Shown: positions 51,968 through 61,165, counted from the first letter of the stretch. The stretch: DNA of 64,000 nt from Ensifer canadensis (GCF_017488845.2 NZ_CP083370.1:186001-250000), one strand, 5' to 3'. A program made the numbers and translations. Notes: generated by a model not told the origin, from the sequence alone.

Positions 51968-53260
51968 ATGGATCGCATCAGGATTGTAGGCGGGAATGAA
52001 CTTCACGGGGTCATCCCGATCTCCGGCGCGAAGAATGCGGCCCTGCCGCTGATGATCGCATCGCTTTTGACCGATGACACGCTGACGCTGGAAAACGTTC
52101 CGCATCTGGCCGACGTCGAGCAGCTGATCCGCATCCTCGGCAACCATGGCGTCGATATCTCGGTCAACGGCCGGCGCGAGCGCCAGGGCGAAAGCTACGC
52201 CCGCACGATCCATTTCACCTGCCGCAACATCGTCGACACCACCGCGCCTTATGAGCTGGTGTCGAAGATGCGCGCAAGCTTCTGGGTCATTGGCCCGCTG
52301 CTCGCACGCGAAGGCAAGGCCCGCGTGTCGCTGCCGGGCGGTTGCGCCATCGGCACGCGCCCGGTCGATCTGTTCATCGAGGGTCTTCAGGCGCTGAGCG
52401 CCAACATCGAGATCGACAGCGGCTACGTTAACGCGACGGCGCCGGCAGGTGGCCTGATCGGTGCCCGCTACACCTTCCCGAAGGTTTCCGTCGGTGCCAC
52501 CCACGTGCTGATGATGGCGGCGACGCTCGCCAACGGCACCACCGTGCTCGGCAACGCCGCGCGCGAGCCCGAAGTCGTCGACCTAGCCAATTGCCTGAAC
52601 GCCATGGGCGCCAAGATCACCGGCCAGGGCACGGCGACGATCACCATCGAGGGCGTGCGCTCGCTGTCCGGCGCGCGTCACCGCGTGCTGCCCGACCGTA
52701 TCGAGACCGGCACCTACGCCATGGCCGTTGCCATGACCGGCGGCGACGTCATCCTCGAAGACACGGATATGGCGCTGCTTGACACCGCACTCGAGGCGAT
52801 CCGCCGGGCCGGCGCTGAAATCACGCCGACCAACAGCGGCATCCGCGTCGTGCGCAATGGCGCCGGCATCAAGCCGGTCGATATCGTCACCGATCCGTTC
52901 CCCGGATTCCCGACCGACCTGCAGGCGCAGTTCATGGGTCTGATGACCAAGTCGAACGGCGTTTCGCACATCACCGAGACGATCTTCGAAAACCGTTTCA
53001 TGCACGTGCAGGAACTGGCGCGCCTCGGCGCCAAGATCTCGCTGTCGGGCCAGACGGCCAAGATCGAGGGCGTCAGCCGGCTGAAGGGCGCCCCCGTGAT
53101 GGCGACCGACCTGCGCGCCTCGGTGTCGCTGGTCATCGCCGGTCTTGCGGCGGAAGGCGAAACCATGGTGTCGCGCGTCTACCATCTCGACCGCGGTTTC
53201 GAGCGGCTGGAAGAAAAGCTCACCCGTTGCGGCGCTCACGTCGAGCGTGTCAGCGACTGA
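51968..53260 (+). CDS. murA: UDP-N-acetylglucosamine 1-carboxyvinyltransferase
   Basis: The 430-residue enzyme makes the first committed step of peptidoglycan synthesis, adding enolpyruvate from PEP to UDP-GlcNAc. Lys22 ([10 protein letters not shown]) and the active-site C126 ([15 protein letters not shown]) are in place, so it should be sensitive to fosfomycin. The six-fold repeated inside-out barrel is complete. It starts a run of same-strand genes (murA, DUF2948, hisD, UPF0262, phosphatase, infA, maf, yacG). Confidence 0.97.
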   Translation: MDRIRIVGGNELHGVIPISGAKNAALPLMIASLLTDDTLTLENVPHLADVEQLIRILGNHGVDISVNGRRERQGESYARTIHFTCRNIVDTTAPYELVSKMRASFWVIGPLLAREGKARVSLPGGCAIGTRPVDLFIEGLQALSANIEIDSGYVNATAPAGGLIGARYTFPKVSVGATHVLMMAATLANGTTVLGNAAREPEVVDLANCLNAMGAKITGQGTATITIEGVRSLSGARHRVLPDRIETGTYAMAVAMTGGDVILEDTDMALLDTALEAIRRAGAEITPTNSGIRVVRNGAGIKPVDIVTDPFPGFPTDLQAQFMGLMTKSNGVSHITETIFENRFMHVQELARLGAKISLSGQTAKIEGVSRLKGAPVMATDLRASVSLVIAGLAAEGETMVSRVYHLDRGFERLEEKLTRCGAHVERVSD

Positions 53261-53366
53261 TTTTAGCCGTCGCGCCTGATGCCGTTGCGGTTTCAGGCGC
53301 GACGTCCTATGTCCATTTCAATTGTGGCACGCAAAATGTGCGACGAAAGCGAAAGGAATGGATCGC

Positions 53367-53807
53367 ATGGATGGTCTGAAGCTGCTGGCGCTCGATGAAG
53401 AGGACCTGGCCGTCGTCTCCGCCCACGTCCAGGATGCCGTGTTCAAGGTTTCCGGACTGGAATACGACGCACGCCGCAAGCAGTTTTCGCTCATCGTCAA
53501 CCGGTTCGTCTGGGAGATGGCCGACGGCAAGCGGCGTTCGTTCGAGCGCCGGCGCGCCGTGCTCCTGTTCAAGCGGGTGAGCGCCGTGCGCTCGCTTGGC
53601 TTCGACCGCCGCAACGGCGAGGCCGTGCTCGATCTGCTGGCGGTGACGTTCACGGTCGCCGGCGAGGGGCCGGAAGGCGCCGTCGAACTGGTGCTTGCCG
53701 GCGAAGCTTCGATCGCCCTTGATGTGGAATGCATCGAGGTGCAGCTTGCGGATACCGGCGGAGCATGGGAAACCGCTTTCAAGCCCCGGCATCCCGAAGG
53801 CGTTTGA
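53367..53807 (+). CDS. DUF2948 family protein
   Basis: The 146-residue protein begins MDGLKLLALDEEDLAVVSAH and has the DUF2948 pattern: LAVVSAHVQDAV near residue 15, RKQFSLIVNRFVWE, then RRRAVLLFKRVSAVRSLG and a C-terminal IEVQLADTGGAWET. The function is unknown. The start is 53367 because AAAGGA has proper spacing from it; the ATG at 53358 is too close. It lies just before hisD, its usual place in alphaproteobacteria. Confidence 0.85.
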   Translation: MDGLKLLALDEEDLAVVSAHVQDAVFKVSGLEYDARRKQFSLIVNRFVWEMADGKRRSFERRRAVLLFKRVSAVRSLGFDRRNGEAVLDLLAVTFTVAGEGPEGAVELVLAGEASIALDVECIEVQLADTGGAWETAFKPRHPEGV

Positions 53808-53844
53808 AACCCGCGACACAGGCATACCACAAGGACATTTTGCG

Positions 53845-55149
53845 TTGGCAATCAGGCTGAACTATCTCGACGGTAACTTCGAACAGCAGTTCGCGGCATT
53901 CCTGACCACCAAGCGCGAAGTTTCCGAGGACGTCAACGCCGCGGTCAAGGCGATCATCGACGATGTTCGCCTGCGCGGCGACGAGGCGGTGGCGGAATAT
54001 TCCGCCCGCTTCGACGGCATCGACTTTGCAACGACCCCGATGGCCGTCAGCGCCGAGGAAATCGATGCGGCGATCCAGGCCGTTGAGCCGGAAGTGCTGG
54101 GCGCGCTCAAGGTTGCCGCCGTCCGCATCGAGGCGCACCACGCCCGCCAGCGGCCGAAGGACGATATCTACGAGGATACGATGGGCGTCGGCCTCGGCTC
54201 GCGCTGGACGGCGGTCGACGCCGTCGGGCTTTACGTGCCTGGCGGCACGGCGAGCTACCCAAGCTCGGTGCTGATGAACGCGCTGCCGGCCAAGGTCGCC
54301 GGCGTCGAGCGCATCGTCATGGTCGTGCCGGCAAACGGCGGCAAGATCAACCCGGCGGTGCTGGCAGCTGCGCGTCTGGCCGGTGTCGAGGAAATCTACC
54401 GTATTGGCGGCGCGCAGGCGATCGCCGCCCTTGCTTATGGCACCGCGACCGTCGCGCCGGTGGCAAAGGTCGTCGGCCCGGGCAATGCCTATGTCGCCGC
54501 CGCCAAGCGCCAGGTTTTCGGCACCGTCGGCATCGACATGATTGCTGGCCCGTCCGAGGTGCTCGTCATCGCCGACCGCGAAAACAATCCGGACTGGATC
54601 GCCGCCGACCTCCTGGCGCAGGCCGAGCACGATGTCGGCGCCCAGTCGATCCTGATCACGGATGACGCGGCCTTCGGCGAGGCGGTCGAAGCGGCGGTCG
54701 AACGTCAGCTGAAAACCCTGCCGCGCGCAGAGACCGCATCGGCGAGCTGGCGCGATTTCGGCGCGATCATCCTGGTGCCGGACCTCGAAAAGGCCATACC
54801 GCTTGCAAACCGCATTGCCGCCGAGCATCTGGAGCTGGCGCTTGCCGATCCCGAGCCGATGGTCGCCAAGATCCGCAATGCCGGCGCCATCTTTGTCGGA
54901 CGCCACACGCCCGAAGTCATCGGTGACTATGTCGGTGGCTCGAACCACGTACTGCCGACGGCGCGCTCGGCGCGGTTCTCCTCCGGTCTCGGCGTTCTCG
55001 ACTACATGAAGCGCACGTCGATCCTGCGCCTCGACGCGGAGCAGCTTCGCATCCTCGGCCCTGCAGCAATCGCGCTGGCGCGGTCGGAAGGCCTTGAGGC
55101 TCATGCGCGCTCCGTCGCCATTCGCCTCAATCTCGGGGATGCGGGATGA
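53845..55149 (+). CDS. hisD: Histidinol dehydrogenase
   Basis: The 434-residue enzyme oxidises histidinol to histidine with NAD and zinc. Family motifs include [55 protein letters not shown] and AAEHLELAL with the catalytic glutamate-histidine pair, and [19 protein letters not shown] at the end. The start is TTG at 53845 ([11 protein letters not shown]), with AAGGA 10 bases upstream; no ATG gives the right length. The next gene overlaps its stop as ATGA. Confidence 0.95.
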   Translation: MAIRLNYLDGNFEQQFAAFLTTKREVSEDVNAAVKAIIDDVRLRGDEAVAEYSARFDGIDFATTPMAVSAEEIDAAIQAVEPEVLGALKVAAVRIEAHHARQRPKDDIYEDTMGVGLGSRWTAVDAVGLYVPGGTASYPSSVLMNALPAKVAGVERIVMVVPANGGKINPAVLAAARLAGVEEIYRIGGAQAIAALAYGTATVAPVAKVVGPGNAYVAAAKRQVFGTVGIDMIAGPSEVLVIADRENNPDWIAADLLAQAEHDVGAQSILITDDAAFGEAVEAAVERQLKTLPRAETASASWRDFGAIILVPDLEKAIPLANRIAAEHLELALADPEPMVAKIRNAGAIFVGRHTPEVIGDYVGGSNHVLPTARSARFSSGLGVLDYMKRTSILRLDAEQLRILGPAAIALARSEGLEAHARSVAIRLNLGDAG

Positions 55150-55622
55150 AGGCAGACCGCAACCAGCGCCTCTGCGACGTCGTATTGGACGAGACGATCG
55201 GCCGTTCGACGCCCGACGTGGAGCATGAGCGCGCGGTTGCGATCTTCGACCTTCTCGAAGAAAACCTGTTCGAACCGGTCGGCCACCCGGGCGGCCCCTA
55301 CAAGCTCAACCTTTCTCTCATGGACGCCAAGCTGGTCTTTGCGATCTCCACCGAGAAAGGATCTGACGTCGCCACCCATATTCTCTCGCTGACGCCGTTT
55401 CGCCGGATCGTGAAGGACTACTTCATGATCTGCGAGAGCTATTACGAAGCGATCCGCTCGGCGACGCCGAGTCAGATCGAAGCGATCGACATGGGTCGCC
55501 GCGGCATCCACAACGAGGGCTCGCAGACGCTGATGGACCGCCTGTCGGGCAAGATCCGGCTAGATTTCGACACCGCCCGCCGCCTGTTCACGCTCGTCTG
55601 CGTGCTCTACTGGCGCGGATGA
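55146..55622 (+). CDS. UPF0262 family protein
   Basis: The 158-residue protein matches UPF0262: [20 protein letters not shown] near the start, [38 protein letters not shown] and [10 protein letters not shown]. The function is unknown; it is confined largely to alphaproteobacteria and stands between hisD and a low-molecular-weight phosphatase gene. It overlaps both neighbours by 4 bases (ATGA each), indicating one translational unit. Confidence 0.92.
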   Translation: MKADRNQRLCDVVLDETIGRSTPDVEHERAVAIFDLLEENLFEPVGHPGGPYKLNLSLMDAKLVFAISTEKGSDVATHILSLTPFRRIVKDYFMICESYYEAIRSATPSQIEAIDMGRRGIHNEGSQTLMDRLSGKIRLDFDTARRLFTLVCVLYWRG

Positions 55623-56104
55623 CGGCGGAGACCGGGATGACGGCAACCGCGACGCCTCAACCGACAAGGCCCCGTTCCGTTCTCTTCATGTGCGGCATGA
55701 ACGCAATCCGCTCGCCGATGGCCGAGGCACTCGCCAAGGCCGCCCTGCCGGCGGGAACCTATGTCACCTCCGCCGGCGTGCGCCACGGTGAGCGCGATCC
55801 CTTCGTCGATGTCGTGCTCGACGAGATCGGCCTGTCGATCGGGCGGCATCAGCCGCGCACCCTGGACGAGCTCGAGGACGACTATTTCGACCTCATCGTC
55901 ACGCTGGCGCCCGAGGCCCATCACATGGCGCTGGAATTGACTCGCTCCATGGCCGTCGACGTGGTCTATTGGCCGACACCTGACCCGACGGTTGCCACCG
56001 GCACGCGCGAACAGATTGTCGATGCCTATCGCGCCGTTCGCGATCACCTTGCCACTCTGATTAATCGCCGTCTGGTAGTAGCGCCCGCGGGCGAAAAAGC
56101 TTAA
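55619..56104 (+). CDS. Low-molecular-weight phosphatase family protein
   Basis: The 161-residue protein has the CX5R phosphatase loop C25-GMNAI-R31-S in [19 protein letters not shown], and WPTPDP near residue 120, which holds the general-acid aspartate position. It resembles LMW protein tyrosine phosphatases and arsenate reductases; the usual second cysteine of the CxGNxCR form is absent. It overlaps UPF0262 by ATGA. Its TAA stop is also the left flank of a MITE-like element, so the original downstream link to infA is interrupted. Confidence 0.85.
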   Translation: MTAETGMTATATPQPTRPRSVLFMCGMNAIRSPMAEALAKAALPAGTYVTSAGVRHGERDPFVDVVLDEIGLSIGRHQPRTLDELEDDYFDLIVTLAPEAHHMALELTRSMAVDVVYWPTPDPTVATGTREQIVDAYRAVRDHLATLINRRLVVAPAGEKA

Positions 56105-56371
56105 TACCAACCTGCGCTGATATTGACCTATTGCGTGCGACCGTATGCGGTCCTCCGGCAAGGAGCATATCTGAGAGCGATGCCTGGGCATCGGTCGAGG
56201 ATTGCGACGCTGCCGGCGGCCGACAGACGGCCCACCCGAAGGGCCGGGCGCTTTTGGTCTCCGACAGCGTCGACAATCCTCACCGGACTGCTCGGGTCCG
56301 GTTGCGGTTTTCTCCTTGCCGGAAACCAAAATCGCTCCGGCGCAATCGATCAATATCAGCGCAGGTTGGTA
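56105..56371. repeat. MITE-like element, copy 2
   Basis: This 267-base copy of the element at 3630-3897, in the same orientation, has the same ends (TACCAACCTGCGCTGATATT and complement) and is flanked on both sides by TAA (56102-56104 and 56372-56374). The left TAA is the stop codon of the phosphatase gene. It differs from copy 1 by scattered substitutions and small indels. It lies between phosphatase and infA. Confidence 0.85.
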
Positions 56372-56499
56372 TAAGGCAGTACAAAAGCTGAAAAGCCGGC
56401 GCAAAGCGGTTCACAAATCCTCGTCGATTGTGTAGTTTCCGGCGAATTTTTCGGGATGCGTGTCGTATCCCCGAACAAACACAGAAAGAACAGTCCTAC

Positions 56500-56718
56500 A
56501 TGGCGAAAGAAGAAGTCCTCGAATTCCCGGGCGTGGTCACGGAATTGCTTCCCAATGCGACCTTCCGCGTGAAGCTCGAAAATGAACATGAAATTATTGC
56601 CCACACCGCAGGCCGCATGCGCAAGAACCGTATCCGCGTTCTGGCCGGCGACAAGGTGCTCGTCGAAATGACGCCCTATGACCTGACCAAGGGTCGCATC
56701 ACCTACCGCTTCAAGTAA
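56500..56718 (+). CDS. infA: Translation initiation factor IF-1
   Basis: The 72-residue OB-fold protein is complete and typical: [40 protein letters not shown] and KGRITYRFK. It assists IF-2 and IF-3 at the ribosomal A site. The 128 bases from the MITE to the ATG (56372-56499) must hold its promoter if the upstream operon no longer reads through. Confidence 0.98.
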   Translation: MAKEEVLEFPGVVTELLPNATFRVKLENEHEIIAHTAGRMRKNRIRVLAGDKVLVEMTPYDLTKGRITYRFK

Positions 56719-56768
56719 ACCGCCCGACAGGTGGCTTCATCATATTTCTGGGGTGACGGCGCGTTCCG

Positions 56769-57389
56769 ATGACAACGGCTCAAAAACTGATACTGGCGTC
56801 CGGTTCGCCGCGTCGCGTCGAGCTTTTGGCCCAGGCAGGTATCGAGCCTGCGCGCCTGATGCCGATGGATCTCGACGAAACGCCGAAGCGCTCCGAGCAT
56901 CCGCGCTCGCTGGCGCGTCGTCTCTCGGCTGAAAAGGCCAAGGCGGCGCTGGCTGCAATCAAGGGTGAAGCCGGTTGGGATGGCAGCTATATTCTGGCGG
57001 CCGACACCGTCGTCTGCGTCGGTCGGCGCATCCTGCCGAAGCCGGAACTCGTCAGCGAAGCCTCGAGCGCCCTGCATCTTTTGTCGGGCCGCAGCCACCG
57101 CGTCTATACCGGTGTTTGCCTGATCACACCCGACAAGACGTTGCGCCAGAAGGTGGTCGACACCAAGGTCCGCTTCAAGCGCCTTTCCGGTTTTGACATC
57201 GAGAGCTATCTTGCCTCCGGCCAATGGCGCGGCAAGGCAGGCGCCTATGGCATCCAGGGCATTGCCGGCAGCTTTGTGGTCAAGCTCGTCGGCTCCTACA
57301 GCAACGTCGTCGGCCTGCCGCTCTACGAGACGGTCGGCCTGCTGGTCGGTGAAGGCTACGACGTTCACAATCGCTGGCTGGAAGGCTGA
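56769..57389 (+). CDS. maf: Maf/YceF-like nucleoside triphosphate pyrophosphatase
   Basis: The 206-residue protein has the Maf signature [18 protein letters not shown], then [34 protein letters not shown] with the catalytic aspartate, and [13 protein letters not shown]. Maf proteins hydrolyse dTTP, UTP or modified nucleotides and can slow septation when overproduced. It lies 50 bases after infA and 5 bases before yacG. This arrangement is common in alphaproteobacteria. Confidence 0.93.
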   Translation: MTTAQKLILASGSPRRVELLAQAGIEPARLMPMDLDETPKRSEHPRSLARRLSAEKAKAALAAIKGEAGWDGSYILAADTVVCVGRRILPKPELVSEASSALHLLSGRSHRVYTGVCLITPDKTLRQKVVDTKVRFKRLSGFDIESYLASGQWRGKAGAYGIQGIAGSFVVKLVGSYSNVVGLPLYETVGLLVGEGYDVHNRWLEG

Positions 57390-57394
57390 AGGCA

Positions 57395-57604
57395 GTGACT
57401 GACGAAGACAAGAAAAGCGGCTCGAACGTAGCACCTCTGCGCGCCCCGCGTCCTTGCCCCGAATGCGGCCGCCCATCGCACCGCGAGCACTATCCCTTCT
57501 GCTCGGACCGCTGCCGCAATGTCGACCTCAACCGCTGGCTCTCGGGCTCCTACGCCATTCCCGTCGCAGACGACGAGGCGAAAGCGGACGACGACGATCG
57601 CTGA
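57395..57604 (+). CDS. yacG: DNA gyrase inhibitor YacG, zinc-binding
   Basis: The 69-residue protein holds a four-cysteine zinc knuckle, C21, C24, C36 and C40 (RPCPECGRPSHREHYPFCSD in part), followed by RCRNVDLNRWLSGSYAIP, the YacG signature. It binds GyrB and blocks gyrase in E. coli. The start is GTG at 57395, 5 bases after the maf stop; there is no ATG in the frame. Confidence 0.9.
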   Translation: MTDEDKKSGSNVAPLRAPRPCPECGRPSHREHYPFCSDRCRNVDLNRWLSGSYAIPVADDEAKADDDDR

Positions 57605-57785
57605 CCGCGATCTGCCTGAATATCCACGGTTTTTTGGCTTTTTCCACTAACTTTGAAATTCCTGCCAAAAAACTTTCATTTGGTGCTGGACACCGCCGAA
57701 CAAGATGTTATAACCCCGCTCGCTTCCGGGGCACAGACAACGCCCCGAGGGCTCCGAGAGGAGCCGCTGCCCGCAACGGCAGGAT

Positions 57786-57861
57786 GCCCGGATAGCTCAG
57801 TTGGTAGAGCAGCGGATTGAAAATCCGCGTGTCGGTGGTTCAAATCCGCCTCCGGGCACCA
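57786..57861 (+). tRNA. tRNA-Phe (anticodon GAA)
   Basis: The 76-base gene has acceptor GCCCGGA/TCCGGGC, D arm GCTC/GAGC, anticodon arm GCGGA-TTGAAAA-TCCGC with GAA, T arm GGCGG-type stem around TTCAAAT and an encoded CCA. An integrase gene lies directly downstream, so the 3' half is the probable attachment site of an integrated element. Confidence 0.97.
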
Positions 57862-57931
57862 TTCTAAGCCTTTATTGCGCTTATCTTTTTCCATATCCGC
57901 ATTCTTTCTTACATAGCCGAGTTTGACAAAA

Positions 57932-59023
57932 TCACGCCGTGGGTTTGACAACTTTGGTTTTCCGTTTGTTCAGTTCGGCCTCGAAATCCGCAACGGCGGC
58001 AGTGGTCTGCCGCGTGCGATCCGCGCGCCGCGAATAGTGCTTTGCCATGGCTTCGGTTGCATGCCCGAGCACGAGCGCAATGGTGCCGTTATCCTTGCCC
58101 ATCTCCGCAAGGATTGTCCCGACCGTATGACGAAGCCCCTTGAGTGTGAGCCCCGGCTGCACCAGCCCTTCCTTCTCCAGCTTCTTCTTCAGTTTGTCCC
58201 AGTTCGTGCTGAAGCCGTTATAGGTCCATGGCTGGCCTCGGCTGTTGGCGCAGAGGGTAATCGCATCATGCTTCGGCGCTTTCGCCAGGGCGTTCGCTAC
58301 GGGCTCGAAGATAGGGAGGTAGACCGGCTGACCCGTCTTCTGTCTTCGCGTGTCGATGCCGGCCGACGCTGCAGCCGTCTTGGGCAGCGCCAGCGCGTCC
58401 TGAGGATCTAGGCCGTAAAACATCATGAGACCGATCGGGAGGGCCATCTGAACGGGCAGAGCGCCGAGTACGGTTTCCCGCTCGGCGTCCGTCCAAGGCC
58501 TATTGGCATCGCGGAGATTCTTCGGTCGCTCCGCGAGACTTACGGCCTCCACCGGGTTTTCCTTCACGTAGTCGTACTCCAAACCCCAGTTGAAGATGAT
58601 CGACAGGACGGAACGGACATAGTTCGCGAACCGGAAGCCGTGCTGGAGTTCCGCCTTGTCTCGGATCTTGGCGACAAAGCTCCGCGAGAACCGCTCCAGT
58701 GGTGTGTCCTCAATCGGCTTCAGCCAGTCGAAGACCTTCTGGTAGTCGCTCTGCGTCCTCGCGGCGCGCTTCTGAAACTTGGGGCTGGCTCGGTACTTCT
58801 TGATAAGCATGCCGAGGGTTCCCGGCTTTGCTTCCTTGACCTTATGCAGCTCGTTGATGCGGTGCACTTCGACATCGAACGCCAGCGTGTAGGGTTCGAA
58901 CTTCGTGCAGTCGATCTTCTCGCGACTCATCCGATGATAGGCGCGCCATTCGAATGGCGGCTTCTTGTCTCGGAAGATCTGCCAGCCCTTGTATTTGTTC
59001 TGACGTTTCTCGCGCTCCGTCAT
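57932..59023 (-). CDS. Tyrosine-type site-specific integrase
   Basis: The 363-residue phage-type integrase has an N-terminal DNA-binding/SAM-like part (about 70-160) and a catalytic domain: K229 in RRQKTGQPVYLP, R298 and H299 in LKGLRHT, H321 in LGHATEAMA and nucleophile Y330 in KHYSRR. The first catalytic arginine position reads GLDPQDAL (G204-L211) and does not show the arginine, a variant seen in some rhizobial integrases. It is 70 bases from tRNA-Phe, pointing toward it, so it probably inserted the island there. Confidence 0.93.
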   Translation of the reverse strand: MTEREKRQNKYKGWQIFRDKKPPFEWRAYHRMSREKIDCTKFEPYTLAFDVEVHRINELHKVKEAKPGTLGMLIKKYRASPKFQKRAARTQSDYQKVFDWLKPIEDTPLERFSRSFVAKIRDKAELQHGFRFANYVRSVLSIIFNWGLEYDYVKENPVEAVSLAERPKNLRDANRPWTDAERETVLGALPVQMALPIGLMMFYGLDPQDALALPKTAAASAGIDTRRQKTGQPVYLPIFEPVANALAKAPKHDAITLCANSRGQPWTYNGFSTNWDKLKKKLEKEGLVQPGLTLKGLRHTVGTILAEMGKDNGTIALVLGHATEAMAKHYSRRADRTRQTTAAVADFEAELNKRKTKVVKPTA

Positions 59024-59262
59024 CAGCCAAGTTTCCCGAGGATTTCGTCGTCGCTATCGGCCCCGCCATCCTTGAGCGCATCAAGCCAGCTATCGAGGTC
59101 ACGGAGGTCATACAGGCGCTCGCCCGTTGGCATGGCAACCGGCGAAACTCGGCATGCGCCCGGGAAGCGCTTCACGGCCAAGCCGCAGTACTCGGCAGCT
59201 TCTTTCAGAGAGAGCATACGAGGCCGATGGTTGACTTTGAGATTGAGTGTAGCCGTCGCCAT
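59023..59262 (-). CDS. Excisionase-like helix-turn-helix protein
   Basis: The 79-residue protein has a central MerR-like fold: MLSLKEAAEYCGLAVKRF (a helix-turn-helix) and RLYDLRDLDSWLDAL. This is the layout of phage Xis and AlpA-type proteins. It overlaps the integrase start by ATGA (59023-59026), so it is translationally coupled to int, which supports a recombination directionality role. Assignment by fold and context. Confidence 0.72.
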   Translation of the reverse strand: MATATLNLKVNHRPRMLSLKEAAEYCGLAVKRFPGACRVSPVAMPTGERLYDLRDLDSWLDALKDGGADSDDEILGKLG

Positions 59263-59927
59263 CAGCGTTCCTCCGTTGCAACAGCGAATGCGGAGATCGC
59301 GCGCAACAGGTCGCTGCGAACTTCAATGTCTACCCCGTCATCCGCAAGCCAGATCTCCGCGAAGGTTGCGATAGCGACGACATCAGCCAGCGACCGGCAC
59401 GCGTATGCTCGGAGCCACTTCTCGATCTCGCCGAGCTTTCCGAACAGCGCGGCGTCTTGTTCGTCGAGTGCATCCAGCCCGCTCTCTGCCTGAAAGCGGG
59501 CACGCTCCTCGCGGCGCGCCCGGAAGAGAGCAAGCGCCTTGTCACGGTCAGCATCTACGCGAGCGCAGTAGGGGGTTTTCTCCACACCCCACGACAGATC
59601 ATGCCTGGCGTTGGCAAAGAAGCGCTCTATGCTTGCCTCTCTAAAGAACACCTTACCCCGCCGGTCGGCCGGATAGTCCTCACCGTGCGACATCACCTCT
59701 TTAAGCAGCACTTCGGCGGCGAACGGTTGATCCGGGATTGCGATGATCCGCTCGATTTCGTCGACGACAACCTTTCGCGCCGCCGCGATCTCCGCGTAAG
59801 TATCGATCATCCAGGCGAGTTCATCGGTAACTTTTGCGGGCGCCGGCGCGGACGCGTGAGCAGCAGCACAGGTGGACGCAAGCAGCGGTGTTGCCAGCAG
59901 GGCGCGACGGGAGAGGGCGTTACGCAT
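59262..59927 (-). CDS. Exported hypothetical protein
   Basis: The 221-residue protein starts MRNALSRRALLATPLLASTC, a signal sequence with a twin-arginine-like SRRALLA, probably cleaved near HASA. The rest is helical, charged and contains DELAWMIDTYAEIAAARKVV and a segment GKVFFREASIERFFANARHD. I do not recognise a family. It overlaps the excisionase-like gene by one base, on the island. Secretion is unusual for a gene between int and the repressors. Confidence 0.6.
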   Translation of the reverse strand: MRNALSRRALLATPLLASTCAAAHASAPAPAKVTDELAWMIDTYAEIAAARKVVVDEIERIIAIPDQPFAAEVLLKEVMSHGEDYPADRRGKVFFREASIERFFANARHDLSWGVEKTPYCARVDADRDKALALFRARREERARFQAESGLDALDEQDAALFGKLGEIEKWLRAYACRSLADVVAIATFAEIWLADDGVDIEVRSDLLRAISAFAVATEER

Positions 59928-60165
59928 TGTCCACATCCTCTTGAATGGCCCGGAGCGCTTCGCTGACGCGATCAAGGTTACCGAGGGCAATCTGGATAGT
60001 GCCGTAGACCGCTTCCAGCATCTGCTCGTTCTGGAGGTAGCCGCCTCCGGCCTGCAAGGCGAGCCAGGTGCAGCGGAGCAAAGTCACAGCTTCATCGTTG
60101 TTGACGAAGCCAACTTTCGCCTCCCTTGCGCAGGAGGCATTCACTGCGCTATTCTGTTTGGGCAT
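59920..60165 (-). CDS. Small hypothetical island protein
   Basis: The 81-residue protein begins MPKQNSAVNASCAREAKVGF, chosen because AAGGA lies 8 bases upstream; an ATG three codons earlier is too close to that site. The C-terminal half (LQNEQMLEAVYGTIQIALGN, then LDRVSEALRAIQEDVDNA) is helical. It overlaps the next gene by 8 bases. No family recognised. Confidence 0.55.
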   Translation of the reverse strand: MPKQNSAVNASCAREAKVGFVNNDEAVTLLRCTWLALQAGGGYLQNEQMLEAVYGTIQIALGNLDRVSEALRAIQEDVDNA

Positions 60166-60185
60166 TTCAGACATCCTTTCTGATG

Positions 60186-60234
60186 CAGAAAAGCCGAAGC
60201 GGAGTTTCCTACGACCGCGCTTCGGCTTTTTCGT
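60186..60234 (-). terminator. Terminator of the minus-strand Arc gene
   Basis: On the minus strand, AAAAGCCGAAGCG pairs with CGCTTCGGCTTTT around a loop of about 16 bases, ending in TTTTC. The left arm lies inside the last codons of the Arc-like gene, so transcription stops just past its stop. Confidence 0.7.
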
Positions 60235-60385
60235 TTTCGATGGCCCTTTCCAACTGAAATACGATCTCAGCATTCATGGACCGGCGATTTTGCTTGGCTG
60301 TTTGCTTGAGGCTGTCGCGCAAGCCGTTCGGCATGCGAACTAAAAACTTGTCCAGCTGCTCGCTCGGATACGTGACCCGACTCAT
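60209..60385 (-). CDS. Arc-type ribbon-helix-helix repressor (short)
   Basis: The 58-residue protein begins MSRVTYPSEQLDKFLVRMPN and continues GLRDSLKQTAKQNRRSMNAE, then IVFQLERAIE. The FLVRMP beta-strand, G-L-R-D-x-L-K and SMNAEI pattern is that of the Arc/Mnt repressor family, which binds DNA as a ribbon-helix-helix dimer. It is divergent from a second, longer Arc-type protein at 60491, with 105 bases between them. Residues KFLVRMPNGLRD and the partner's LLLRFPEGMREQ are clearly related. Confidence 0.83.
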   Translation of the reverse strand: MSRVTYPSEQLDKFLVRMPNGLRDSLKQTAKQNRRSMNAEIVFQLERAIENEKAEARS

Positions 60386-60460
60386 GTCATTTAACTCCGT
60401 TTCATTTCGATACGTAGTCCTTATGATATCGAGGCGATACGGAGTCAATAATCAATTTGC

Positions 60461-60487
60461 AACTCCGATATTTTTTGATATCGAGTT
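60461..60487. promoter_or_regulatory. Imperfect dyad in the Arc-Arc divergent region
   Basis: AACTCCGATAT and ATATCGAGTT flank TTTTTTG, ending 3 bases before the ATG of the plus-strand Arc gene. A second GATATCGAG lies at about 60425-60433 and ACTCCGT/ACGGAGT words recur across 60386-60487. The repeats suggest shared operators for the two repressors. Confidence 0.5.
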
Positions 60488-60490
60488 GGC

Positions 60491-61165
60491 ATGGCCCGAC
60501 CTAATTACCCGAGCGACAATGTGGATAAGCTGCTTCTGCGGTTCCCTGAGGGAATGCGCGAGCAAATCAAAGCGTCCGCTGATCTCATGGGGCGTTCGAT
60601 GAACGCGGAGGTTATCCAACGGCTAAAGCGGTCCTTCATGGACGAGGACGATGATCGCCTAAGAATTGATTTGCCCGGTGACGTTTGGAGCTCGCTCCTT
60701 GCTGACGCTCACGTACACAACATGGAGATGGATGAACGGGCGGTTCAGATCCTGAGCGGAACCTTTGATCCCAACTCTGACTACAAACTTGCGCTCGACA
60801 AGCTACTGGCGTCTGTAGGCGAAGCGAGCGATCTATCAGAGCGCGTCGAGGATCTGAAAGAGCGTCAGCATCTCGATTTCCTGCTTTACTATGGCAAGGT
60901 GCTTCAGATCAGCCAGTTCCTTCAGCTACTGTTCGAAGCGACTCAAGCGAACCTTCCTGCTGCGGTTCAGGATGCTGCGAAAGATCTGCAGGCGTTAAAC
61001 CACGCTGAGCTGTCGGCTCTTAGAGACCGGTATGAGCACGCGCAGTTTGCAGTGCGCCACAGAGACAACGCGCGCCGCAACGAATCCGATGTAGGCGACG
61101 ACGACGAAGTTAGCTTCGGAGACACCCTGCCGATGAAGAACATCATCGAAACAAACAAACCTTGA
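60491..61165 (+). CDS. Arc-type repressor with long C-terminal extension
   Basis: The 224-residue protein has an N-terminal Arc domain (residues 5-50: NYPSDNVDKLLLRFPEGMRE, KASADLMGRSMNAEVIQRL) and a long acidic, helical C-terminal part, including a second RHH-like segment about 57-95 (LRIDLPGDVWSSLLADAHVH) and a coiled-coil stretch (SERVEDLKERQHLDFLLYYG). It is divergent from the short Arc protein. Its size is unusual: typical Arc/Mnt proteins are 50-80 residues. It may be the main regulator of the island. Confidence 0.8.
   Translation: MARPNYPSDNVDKLLLRFPEGMREQIKASADLMGRSMNAEVIQRLKRSFMDEDDDRLRIDLPGDVWSSLLADAHVHNMEMDERAVQILSGTFDPNSDYKLALDKLLASVGEASDLSERVEDLKERQHLDFLLYYGKVLQISQFLQLLFEATQANLPAAVQDAAKDLQALNHAELSALRDRYEHAQFAVRHRDNARRNESDVGDDDEVSFGDTLPMKNIIETNKP

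Noticed and set aside
55607..56404. 265-residue minus-strand frame through the MITE and phosphatase gene
   Set aside because: About a third of it is repeat sequence and the rest is antisense to the phosphatase, which has its CX5R loop.
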